Made by a program: the position numbers and the translations under genes. Below the pieces are notes generated by a model. That model did not search any database and was not told the DNA's origin. It saw nothing but the letters and a program-made list of their open reading frames with translations. From positions 1-10,180 of the forward strand of contig JAFWZH010000336.1 in NCBI GenBank assembly GCA_017522515.1: DNA of 10,180 bases, read 5' to 3'. Shown here piece after piece: positions 1 to 6,177 of the stretch (the first letter of the stretch is position 1; each line of letters opens with the position of its first letter). This DNA comes from Clostridia bacterium. GTDB lineage: Bacteria > Bacillota_A > Clostridia > UBA1212 > UBA1255.

Positions 1-7
1 AATCATC

Positions 8-13
8 TATAAT
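8..13 (+). promoter_or_regulatory. Probable -10 box for the radical SAM operon
   Basis: A perfect TATAAT lies 46 nt before the first start codon. The -35 region would fall outside the window, so only half the promoter can be seen. If used, transcription would start near position 20 and leave a leader of about 40 nt that contains the ribosome site and the hairpin at 35-56. The surroundings are very AT-rich, so a chance match is possible. Confidence 0.4.
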
Positions 14-27
14 TATATCATATTTTA

Positions 28-59
28 GGAAAGGAGTAGTGTGATATAGCGCTACTATT
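28..59 (+). promoter_or_regulatory. Ribosome site followed by a hairpin that shortens the gap to the start codon
   Basis: AGGAAAGGAG (about 28-36) is a strong Shine-Dalgarno sequence but lies 23 nt before the ATG at 60, normally too far. Between them AGTAGTG (35-41) can pair with CGCTACT (50-56), seven pairs including one G-U, with an 8-nt loop. Folding would leave only ATT between the stem and the ATG and restore a workable distance. The stem also covers a two-codon reading frame, GTG ATA TAG (41-49). The pairing is read from the sequence; the effect on translation is inferred. Confidence 0.45.
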
Positions 60-1205
60 ATGGTACAAGCTACTATATCATACAAGATTCACATGGGACA
101 TGCAAGGAAACAATTATTATCAATTTATGTTACAGCTCAATGTAATTTACGTTGCAAGTATTGTGCATTATCTGCGGGTGATATTAAACTAGATGATAAA
201 GATAAAGTCATTGACTTTAATTTTGTCAAGCGTGGAATACTAGATTTTTTCAGAGATTATCCTAGTCGTGGTATTAGATTTTACGCGGCAGGTGAGCCAA
301 CAATGGCGATGAGTATAATCAAACAAACTGTTGATTTTGTTAGAGAATTACCAAACTTTAAGCCATATTTTGAATTGCAAAGTAATGGTTATTTCTCACA
401 TGACAAAGCTAAGTGGCTAAAGGATAATATTAATTTTATCTGGATTTCCTTTGATGGGTTACCAGAATTTCAAAATCAAAATCGCCCAACATATAACGGA
501 AATAATTCTGCAAGTGTTGTGGTAAATAATATTGAATATTTCAGCGAATCGAGTAATGTTGATCTAGGCGTAAGAGTTACACTAACCCCTAATATGATTG
601 ATAGACAAAAAGAAATTATAGATTTCTTGAATGGTCTTTCTGTAAAGTATATATCTGTAGAAAGAGCTTTCACTTCGGTTAACAAAGAACGTTATCAAGC
701 TGAAGATGTTGATCCAATATATTTTGCTCAAAAGTTTTTAGAAGCATTTAACTACGCGAAAAATTTAGGAATATTCTATAACCATTTTAATATGGTTAAT
801 TTTGATGAACCAGTTCGTTTCTTTTGCAGATCATGTGTTCCTTATCCACATTTAACAACTGATGGATATGTTTCGAGTTGTGATATGGCACAATTTGGTT
901 GTGAAAAGTATACATCCTATAGTATTCCAGACTTAGTATATGGAAAATATGATAAAGAAACTGATCATATATTTTATGACGAAGAAAAAATTCACAAGAT
1001 CCGGCAAAAAAATGCAGATTATTTATCCGAAACAGAGTGCAAAAACTGCTCAATTATATATAATTGTGCAGGTGGATGCCTTGGTCAATCATATAATGAA
1101 ACCGGAAATATCCGAGGAAAAACAGATTGGGATTGCGCAGTTACTAGGTATTTGGCTGAGCGAATGCCGCGTAATGAAGAATTGTATCCTATACTACACC
1201 CTTAG
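60..1205 (+). CDS. Radical SAM/SPASM domain protein (maturase-like)
   Basis: 381 residues. C28-x3-C32-x2-C35 is the radical SAM cluster motif, and G78-E79-P80 is the usual SAM-binding GEP segment. The C-terminal part matches the SPASM auxiliary-cluster pattern closely: C259-x9-G269-x4-C274, then C327-x2-C330-x5-C336-x3-C340 and a final C359. C256 and C281 are extra. Enzymes of this build reductively cleave SAM and usually modify a peptide or protein (RiPP maturases, sulfatase-maturing enzymes). The substrate here is unknown: no precursor-like small gene is visible next to it. It is the first gene of a set with a YbaK-like protein, a SIR2 and an NB-ARC/TPR protein. The ATG at 60 is used because a hairpin brings the ribosome site close; ATG 93 (M12) is possible but has no ribosome site. 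Confidence 0.9.
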   Translation: MVQATISYKIHMGHARKQLLSIYVTAQCNLRCKYCALSAGDIKLDDKDKVIDFNFVKRGILDFFRDYPSRGIRFYAAGEPTMAMSIIKQTVDFVRELPNFKPYFELQSNGYFSHDKAKWLKDNINFIWISFDGLPEFQNQNRPTYNGNNSASVVVNNIEYFSESSNVDLGVRVTLTPNMIDRQKEIIDFLNGLSVKYISVERAFTSVNKERYQAEDVDPIYFAQKFLEAFNYAKNLGIFYNHFNMVNFDEPVRFFCRSCVPYPHLTTDGYVSSCDMAQFGCEKYTSYSIPDLVYGKYDKETDHIFYDEEKIHKIRQKNADYLSETECKNCSIIYNCAGGCLGQSYNETGNIRGKTDWDCAVTRYLAERMPRNEELYPILHP

Positions 1206-1267
1206 TTTGAAATTTTTGTAGCTGTAAAGCAATTGGAAATCCATTTGATTCTTTCATAAGCATATAG

Positions 1268-1296
1268 AAAAAAACAAATTATGTGGCTGTTTTTTT
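1268..1296 (+). other. A/T hairpin between the first two genes
   Basis: Seven A then CA (1268-1276) can pair with TG then seven T (1288-1296) around an 11-nt loop, nine pairs. It lies in the 131-nt gap between the radical SAM and YbaK-like genes, the only sizeable gap in the operon. The stem is almost all A-T and would be a weak terminator or processing site at best. I see no convincing promoter in this gap, so cotranscription remains likely. Confidence 0.2.
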
Positions 1297-1325
1297 GTTT
1301 CGATTTGTGCCGATGCCACTCGGCA

Positions 1326-1331
1326 AGAGGA
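1326..1331 (+). promoter_or_regulatory. Ribosome binding site that fixes the YbaK-like start
   Basis: AGAGGA ends five bases before the ATG at 1337. The upstream in-frame candidates, GTG 1283 and ATG 1313, lack such a site, so 1337 is chosen. Confidence 0.6.
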
Positions 1332-1336
1332 TTATT

Positions 1337-1894
1337 ATGTATATTGGTAAACTTTGTTTTGAACCCGTAATTGAGCATGAAGAAATGGTGCCAGAGGTAA
1401 TTTTCCAAACAGTTAAAAATTGGTCTGGCAAGGTCAAAAAGGAATCTTTTTTGGTTGCAGAAATTGATCCTATTTTTGCAGGTGGAAAGGAATTGTGTGA
1501 ACATTATGATATCGATATCAAAATCGGGGCAAATTGTTTAGTTGTTGAAGGAAAACGAAACAAACAAAGTTCATATGCAGTCTGTTTAGTTCCCGTGGGA
1601 TATAAATATAATATGTCCAGCGTAATCAGGAAAGCTATGAATATGCGTCAAGTCTCTGTCGCCCCATTACAAATGGTTTTAGATACTGTTCAAATGGAAT
1701 ACGGAAGCATAACGCCTATAGGGTTACCAATTGATTGGCCCTTATATATTGACCCACTCGTAATGAAAAATGAAAGAATTATTATTGGGGGTGGCTTTGT
1801 GAAATGCAAGTTGTCTATACTAACGCAAGCCCTTTTAGATATGCCTAATTCCGTTGTATTGGATGGTGTAGCAAAAGCTCCGCTAGAAGAATAA
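1337..1894 (+). CDS. YbaK/EbsC (ProX-like) aminoacyl-tRNA deacylase-fold protein
   Basis: 185 residues. The family is recognised from the segment GSITPIGLP (123-131) followed by DWP (133-135), and from the glycine triplet in IIIGGGFVKCKL (148-159), both typical of YbaK-type proteins. Known members remove wrongly attached amino acids from tRNA (Cys-tRNA-Pro, Ala-tRNA-Pro). By eye this belongs to a longer subgroup with an N-terminal extension, seen also in actinobacteria. In my alignment the lysine that is catalytic in classical YbaK falls on the N66-C67 pair, so standard editing activity is uncertain. The gene sits between the radical SAM and SIR2 genes, with only 26 nt to the SIR2 ATG. It might be a tRNA editor, a binder of an aminoacyl compound, or a partner of the radical SAM enzyme; the sequence does not decide. 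Confidence 0.8.
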   Translation: MYIGKLCFEPVIEHEEMVPEVIFQTVKNWSGKVKKESFLVAEIDPIFAGGKELCEHYDIDIKIGANCLVVEGKRNKQSSYAVCLVPVGYKYNMSSVIRKAMNMRQVSVAPLQMVLDTVQMEYGSITPIGLPIDWPLYIDPLVMKNERIIIGGGFVKCKLSILTQALLDMPNSVVLDGVAKAPLEE

Positions 1895-1908
1895 TTGTAC
1901 ATCATACC

Positions 1909-1915
1909 GAGGTGA
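1909..1915 (+). promoter_or_regulatory. Ribosome binding site that fixes the SIR2 start
   Basis: GAGGTGA lies five bases before the ATG at 1921. An in-frame GTG at 1912 falls inside this site and is therefore not a plausible start. Confidence 0.7.
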
Positions 1916-1920
1916 AAACG

Positions 1921-2784
1921 ATGAGTACTTTTTCTGATTTATTAAAAATAAAGAGGAACGAATACTATTTTAGTGAACTGCAACTCTGTAAAGAAATTGT
2001 CCCTTTTCTTGGTGCTGGTATAACAAGTGCTTTTTTTCCACTTTGGGGCGAAATGCTCAGGAGTAAATTTACACTGTTGAATAATGAAAAAAAAGTTGTA
2101 AATGAACTTGTAGATAATGGAAAATACGAAGAAGCAGCAAGTTATCTATTTAACTTAAATGAAACGGTTTTTATTGACACAATAAAAAATATTTTTGATG
2201 ATAGACATATTGATGTCTCTAAGTTTACTCCACTAATAAAAGCACTTCCTAACATAAGCTCTAATCTAATTATCACCACCAATCTTGATAGAACAATTGA
2301 AAAAAGCTTTGAAATTAGCGGAAGAACTCTTAAAATTATCACCCCTGATTGCGAGGATCAACTTAATGATTCTATAAACTCCAACGAAAACTATTTAATT
2401 AAATTACACGGTAGTGTTGAAGAATTCAGCAAATATATTCTAACAAAAGAACAATATGATGCAGCATATGGAATTGATAGCGAAAATCATGTAGATTTAT
2501 CTTTACCATTTCCAAGTAATTTGGGAAGGATTATGGCAGCTCGAACATTATTGTTTATAGGAAGTAGTTTAAAAAATGATCGTCCCTTACATGTACTTAA
2601 TGCTATTATTTCGCAATTCAATGACCATGTGAAGCATTATGCTTTTTTACAATTAAGCGATAATGAGGACGAAAACATTAGAACAGAGCGCCGATTAGCA
2701 GATTTAGGCGTACGAGTAATCTGGTTTCCAGCGAATGAGTTTTCAGCGATAGACTTATTTATATCAAACCTAAAAAAAAAGTAA
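1921..2784 (+). CDS. SIR2-like domain protein, presumptive NADase effector
   Basis: 287 residues, nearly all one SIR2-like domain of the SIR2_2 type. Visible motifs in order: the nucleotide-binding G31-A32-G33 in VPFLGAG; T119-T120-N121-x-D123; the catalytic histidine H163 in KLHG; and G214-S215-S216 to D220. No zinc-binding cysteine set of the deacetylase sirtuins is seen. In phage defence (Thoeris ThsA, DSR, SIR2-Argonaute and SIR2-STAND systems) such domains destroy NAD+ when triggered, so the cell dies or stops growing. There is no recognition domain in this protein; the NB-ARC/TPR protein immediately downstream is the likely sensor. The gene ends AAA AAA AAG TAA, so its last codons form a slippery site. 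NADase activity and defence are inferred from family and neighbours. Confidence 0.88.
   Translation: MSTFSDLLKIKRNEYYFSELQLCKEIVPFLGAGITSAFFPLWGEMLRSKFTLLNNEKKVVNELVDNGKYEEAASYLFNLNETVFIDTIKNIFDDRHIDVSKFTPLIKALPNISSNLIITTNLDRTIEKSFEISGRTLKIITPDCEDQLNDSINSNENYLIKLHGSVEEFSKYILTKEQYDAAYGIDSENHVDLSLPFPSNLGRIMAARTLLFIGSSLKNDRPLHVLNAIISQFNDHVKHYAFLQLSDNEDENIRTERRLADLGVRVIWFPANEFSAIDLFISNLKKK
2772..2781 (+). promoter_or_regulatory. Candidate -1 frameshift (or transcript slippage) site
   Basis: Nine A followed by G. Read in the SIR2 frame this gives A_AAA_AAG (2775-2781), the same heptamer as in the E. coli dnaX frameshift, followed directly by the TAA stop (2782-2784). Slipping back one base continues as GTA ACA ACG ATT ATT AAT ACT TTG into the NB-ARC frame with no stop. 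No upstream Shine-Dalgarno-like stimulator is visible, and the nearest downstream hairpin starts 19 nt further on, farther than usual. Nine A can also slip during transcription or be misread during sequencing. Confidence 0.45.
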
Positions 2785-2800
2785 CAACGATTATTAATAC

Positions 2801-2835
2801 TTTGCCCAGATCAAAAATGAATTTATTTGGGCGAG
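2801..2835 (+). promoter_or_regulatory. Hairpin enclosing the NB-ARC start codons
   Basis: Bases 2801-2811 can pair with 2825-2835: eight Watson-Crick pairs around a GCCCA/TGGGC core plus three G-U pairs, with a 13-nt loop. The TTG at 2802 is in the stem and the ATG at 2817 is in the loop. It could limit independent initiation of the NB-ARC gene or stall ribosomes after the slippery site. Its role is inferred. Confidence 0.35.
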
Positions 2836-4886
2836 ATGATCAAATCAAAAGCATTCAGCAAAATATAAATAGGGCTATTATTTCTGGCATTCCATCTGTT
2901 TTAATATCATCAATCAATGGTATGCCAGCAGTTGGGAAAACAGCATTGGCATTAAATATCGCTTATGAATTTATAGATCAATTTCCAGATTCTCAGTTAT
3001 ATATTGATTGTTTTGGATATACTGCTGGTCATGATCCTTTACAAGAATCAGAAATTTTAGATTTACTATTATTATCGTTAAAAATTTCGTCTAATATTAT
3101 CCCTGGTACTTTCTCTGAAAAAAACATTCTTTGGCAGAATATTTTGATGGAGAAAAGAATCATTGTTATCTTCGATAATATCAATTCTATTAGCCAAATA
3201 AAAAATCTTTTACCGTTAAAAGGCTCATCGCTCGTACTTATAACTAGTCGGAGTTATATTCCTAATTTATCAGAAACTCATAGAATAATAGTTGATATAC
3301 TGGATGAGACCTCAGCCATTCAACTTCTTTATCAAACATCTGAGAAAAGTGGTGATGAATTTTATCCCCTTTTTAAAGCCATAGCTAAAAAATGTGGCTA
3401 TCTTCCACTAGCGCTGCAAGTAATTGCAAGCAGAATGAAGAATAGGAAGCATCTAAAGTTTGTTGAACGTTTCATAAATTCTGAGGATAATCTTAATTTA
3501 CTTGTTCCAGGAGAAAATCCTGTTTTCGAGAGTTTTAACTTGTCTTATGTATTACTTGATAACTTATCAAAGAATGTTTTGAGAATAATGGGTATATGTC
3601 CATGTATTGAAGTCACTCCTGAAATCTGTGCTATTATGCTTAAAGAAGATGAGCAATATGTAGGAACAGCATTAGATTTACTATTCGAGCAACACTTAGT
3701 TGATGAGATTGGCGATGATCGTTATCGTCTACATGATTTAATGAGAGATTTTGCAAGAATAAAGTTTATTCAAGAGGAACATGTAAATGAACAAGAGGTT
3801 GTTTCATTGTTAATTTCTTCTTGGTTGATGAAAATAAATCATACTAATAAAATAATTTACCCTAATGAGTATTGTTTTATCAATACAGATGAAGATTGTC
3901 CCACTCCTACATTAAATTACAAAGATGCTATTGAGTGGTTAAACCTAGAATTAAGCAATTTTTTGTCTTGTTTAGAATATCTTAACAAGGAAAAGAAATG
4001 GAACGATTACATTAGTTTTCTATATGTTTTAGGGCCTCATATTCGACGTCGAATGCCAAGTGATACCGTAATCAAATATGGCAATGATGCAATTAACAAT
4101 TCAGAATCTTCTCCGTTAAATGGATTATGCAATACCTATCTTGCATTAGCTCATGAACAGGCAGGCAATTTTGCTACTGCGATATATTATTTTGATAACG
4201 CTGAAAAGATATGGGATAAATTACATGAAACAGAAGCACAGGCCTATGTTCTGTCCAATAAAGGATTTACACTTGAACGTTTGGGAGATTATACTAACGC
4301 ACTCACAGTATTATCACAAGCGATAGAAAAATACAAAAAAACGAAAAATAAGTACGGGGAAGGGTTTGTATTAAACGCAATTGGGGCTGTTAACTGGAGA
4401 ATGAAGCGATATCAAAATGCTAAAGCTATCTTTTTGGAAGCTTTAAGTTTAAGAGAAAATAATGGTGATAAAATCGGGCTGAGTAGCACAGCTAATAATT
4501 TAGGATTCACATATCTGATGCTAAAAGATAGTAGAAATGCTCTGCTTTTTTTTAACAGATCTCTCGAAATATCACGGTCTTATGGCGACCTACATGGTGA
4601 AAGTGTTGCTACCAATAATATGGGATATTATTTTATTCAGAAGAAAGACTATAAGAGTGCAATCGGGCAAGCATTATTAGCTAGAGAATTAGCAAAACAA
4701 GTAGGTGATGATTATCAACTTGCACGCTCTTACGAAGTTGAAGCTGAGGCTCTTATAGGATTGTCAGAGGGGGCGAGGGCACTAGAGTCATTAAAAATAG
4801 CGATGGGTTTATTTAGGCTGATGAATGTTCCAGAATCTTATGAGGCTGAGGAATTAATAAAAAAATTACCAAATTCTACATCTTGA
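2802..4886 (+). CDS. STAND ATPase: NB-ARC domain with C-terminal TPR repeats
   Basis: 694 residues counted from TTG 2802, or 689 from ATG 2817. A GRDDQI segment (10-15) opens the NB-ARC region. The P-loop is G40-MPAVG-K46-T47, Walker B is IIVIFDN with D125, the ITSR segment is near 150, GYLPLAL is at 199-205, and RLHD with H311-D312 is the MHD-like motif at the end of a winged-helix region. From about residue 430 to the end come alpha-helical TPR-like repeats with the usual alternation of small and aromatic residues. Proteins of this build (plant NLRs, Avs, AfsR-like regulators) sense a ligand through the C-terminal repeats and oligomerise. Next to a SIR2 gene the likely role is sensor or activator of NAD depletion. 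There is no Shine-Dalgarno for either start, so translation probably depends on coupling or on frameshifting from the SIR2 gene, 17 nt upstream. A transcriptional regulator is the main alternative, but no DNA-binding domain is seen. Confidence 0.88.
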   Translation: MPRSKMNLFGRDDQIKSIQQNINRAIISGIPSVLISSINGMPAVGKTALALNIAYEFIDQFPDSQLYIDCFGYTAGHDPLQESEILDLLLLSLKISSNIIPGTFSEKNILWQNILMEKRIIVIFDNINSISQIKNLLPLKGSSLVLITSRSYIPNLSETHRIIVDILDETSAIQLLYQTSEKSGDEFYPLFKAIAKKCGYLPLALQVIASRMKNRKHLKFVERFINSEDNLNLLVPGENPVFESFNLSYVLLDNLSKNVLRIMGICPCIEVTPEICAIMLKEDEQYVGTALDLLFEQHLVDEIGDDRYRLHDLMRDFARIKFIQEEHVNEQEVVSLLISSWLMKINHTNKIIYPNEYCFINTDEDCPTPTLNYKDAIEWLNLELSNFLSCLEYLNKEKKWNDYISFLYVLGPHIRRRMPSDTVIKYGNDAINNSESSPLNGLCNTYLALAHEQAGNFATAIYYFDNAEKIWDKLHETEAQAYVLSNKGFTLERLGDYTNALTVLSQAIEKYKKTKNKYGEGFVLNAIGAVNWRMKRYQNAKAIFLEALSLRENNGDKIGLSSTANNLGFTYLMLKDSRNALLFFNRSLEISRSYGDLHGESVATNNMGYYFIQKKDYKSAIGQALLARELAKQVGDDYQLARSYEVEAEALIGLSEGARALESLKIAMGLFRLMNVPESYEAEELIKKLPNSTS

Positions 4887-5185
4887 ATATTTCCCATAAT
4901 AGTATTAAAATCATTTTATATTTTCTGGTCAAAAATCTTTTTGCGGACTTTAAAAAATTATTCATTTGAAAATGCGAACAACTCCCCCTGTTTCGTCACA
5001 ATCTCACTTTTCACAGTTTCGTCGTTTCGTCACACCCCACAAACGGAAGCCCTGCACTTTCAAAGGATTGAACTTACAAACGATTGCTACCAATCATTTA
5101 CATAGTGTTGTTTGTGGAAAAGTCATTACCGCCCTGTCTTTCATGTATATTATAAATGTGCATAATAGAAAGCGATAGCTTTTCA
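4887..5185. other. Non-coding stretch after the operon
   Basis: I see no supportable gene. The longest + frame (4966-5178) lacks a ribosome site, uses codons unlike its neighbours and resembles no family. The stretch contains the GTTTCGTC repeats and AT-rich sequence, and no terminator immediately after the NB-ARC stop. The first convincing + strand terminator is at 5258-5295. Confidence 0.6.
4990..5034 (+). repeat. Three direct copies of GTTTCGTC
   Basis: GTTTCGTC occurs at 4990-4997, 5016-5023 and 5024-5031. The first and third extend to GTTTCGTCACA; the second and third abut. The spacing is 26 then 8 bp. This could be a binding site for a regulator or recombinase, or the remains of a mobile-element end. 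No gene here explains it. Confidence 0.6.
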
Positions 5186-5242
5186 AGTAATGTAAAAATG
5201 CACCCTTTTTATCACGAAAGGGTGCATTGTATCAAAATTACT
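5186..5242 (-). terminator. Long hairpin, terminator-like on the - strand
   Basis: AATGCACCCTTT (5197-5208) pairs perfectly with AAAGGGTGCATT (5217-5228), 12 bp with an 8-nt loop. An outer stem, AGTAAT (5186-5191) with ATTACT (5237-5242), extends it. Read on the - strand the stem is followed by a short T run, so it may end - strand transcription coming from the WYL remnant. On the + strand no T run follows. Confidence 0.5.
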
Positions 5243-5257
5243 GTTCTTTGCCAAACA

Positions 5258-5295
5258 AACCTCGATTTATAGCCAAAAATCGAGGTTATCTTTTT
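5258..5295 (+). terminator. Rho-independent terminator, probable end of the SIR2/NB-ARC operon
   Basis: AACCTCGATTT (5258-5268) pairs perfectly with AAATCGAGGTT (5277-5287) around an 8-nt loop and is followed by ATCTTTTT. It is the first good + strand terminator after the NB-ARC gene, about 370 nt downstream. Confidence 0.7.
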
Positions 5296-5319
5296 GCCTT
5301 TATGAAATTATAAAAGACT

Positions 5320-5365
5320 TATACCCTTACCGTACCCTTAAATGTTTTGGGGCGGTAAGGGTATA
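5320..5365. repeat. 13-bp inverted repeat with an internal direct repeat
   Basis: TATACCCTTACCG (5320-5332) and CGGTAAGGGTATA (5353-5365) are perfect inverted copies separated by 20 nt. TACCCTTA also occurs twice in direct orientation (5322-5329 and 5333-5340), 11 bp apart. No T run follows on either strand, so a terminator is less likely than a protein-binding or recombinase site. The function is unknown. Confidence 0.55.
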
Positions 5366-5378
5366 GTTTATAATGGAT

Positions 5379-5424
5379 ACCCACCAGTCGATGGATTATT
5401 AAATATTGACTGGTGGGTTTTATA
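5379..5424 (+). terminator. Terminator-like hairpin
   Basis: ACCCACCAGTC (5379-5389) pairs perfectly with GACTGGTGGGT (5408-5418), and several further pairs close the 18-nt interval. TTTTATATT follows on the + strand. It may be a second, back-up terminator after 5258-5295. It ends exactly where the WYL remnant's reading frame stops on the other strand (5425). Confidence 0.6.
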
Positions 5425-6177
5425 TTAATCTTCATACTCTCTTAACCTATCCCTCAAAAACTCTTTATACTTATCCACAAGGCATTGCGGAGCGGTTAAT
5501 TTTATATCTTGCGTATCGAATGAGAAAAGCCAGCCGAAAAATGCTTTTGAGGGCTGAACGCGTATTCTGTATTCAAAATATTCATCGTTTTCATCAAGGC
5601 TTTTTTATGTTATATCAAATCCAAAACGTTCTGTCATAATTTTCACATATCAATAATTCACATGGAATACAGCCTCTGTAATATCAGCTTCTCGCGTAGG
5701 AAACATACTGAATGTGGAACGCATAAACTTCTGTGTATTGAAGTGACTGGAGGATGATTTGCTGTAAAACTTTGAAGTAACTGGCGGTAGTTCCCTTTTG
5801 ATTTCTTCAATTACTTCTGTTTCAAACATTCTGTCAACTCTGACACAGCGGAGAGAGAATTCGTTTCCGTCAGGGCGGCATATCATATAGCACCTTGAAT
5901 TATCCCATACAATGCTGTATGGCGAAACTGTAACAGGCATAAATTGAAATGCTGTGTCAGGATTGTAATCATATTCATACGTTTCTGCTATGATTTCATT
6001 TTTGTCCGTGGACTTGTAAACCGTATCGAGGACATATTCTTCATTGACTGCCTTGCTGTAGTGCAGCTGCTGGTATCTGTTAATACCACCGTTATAATAA
6101 CGTATCTTTATATTATCCTTGATAATTTCATTGAAAGCAATACAAGAAAAGCAGAAACTGAGTTGTGTGAAGAACAT
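5425..6177 (-). pseudogene. WYL-domain transcriptional regulator, decayed
   Basis: One - strand frame can be followed from 6177 to a final TAA at 5425-5427 but is broken by TGA at 5650-5652 and TAA at 5605-5607. The first part has a clear WYL core, VSPYSIVWDNSRCYMI, then a charged VRVDRMFE segment. After the stops the same frame gives MTERFGFDIT and then VQPSKAFFGWLFSF, the usual C-terminal region of these regulators, ending DRLREYED. WYL proteins normally carry an N-terminal helix-turn-helix. None is present: the family-like sequence fades near 6130. WYL regulators often sit beside defence genes, but this copy cannot make a full protein unless both stops are read through. Mutations rather than sequencing errors are likely, because the frame is kept across both stops. 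Confidence 0.85.

Noticed and set aside
940..1221. 93-residue + strand frame as a possible precursor peptide for the radical SAM enzyme
   Set aside because: It lies within the radical SAM gene over its conserved SPASM cysteines and is an out-of-frame shadow.
1283..1336. Earlier GTG start for the YbaK-like gene
   Set aside because: The added residues come from a T-rich hairpin arm and there is no ribosome site, whereas ATG 1337 has one.
4966..5178. 70-residue + strand open frame
   Set aside because: No ribosome site, low-complexity basic composition, overlaps the direct repeats, and no family resemblance.
5406..5639. 77-residue + strand open frame
   Set aside because: It is antisense to the clearly family-like C-terminal part of the WYL remnant and starts inside a terminator hairpin.
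5944..6132. N-terminal half of the + strand frame ending at 6408
   Set aside because: Antisense to WYL coding sequence and hydrophobic only by frame shadow; only the part after about 6133 reads like protein.
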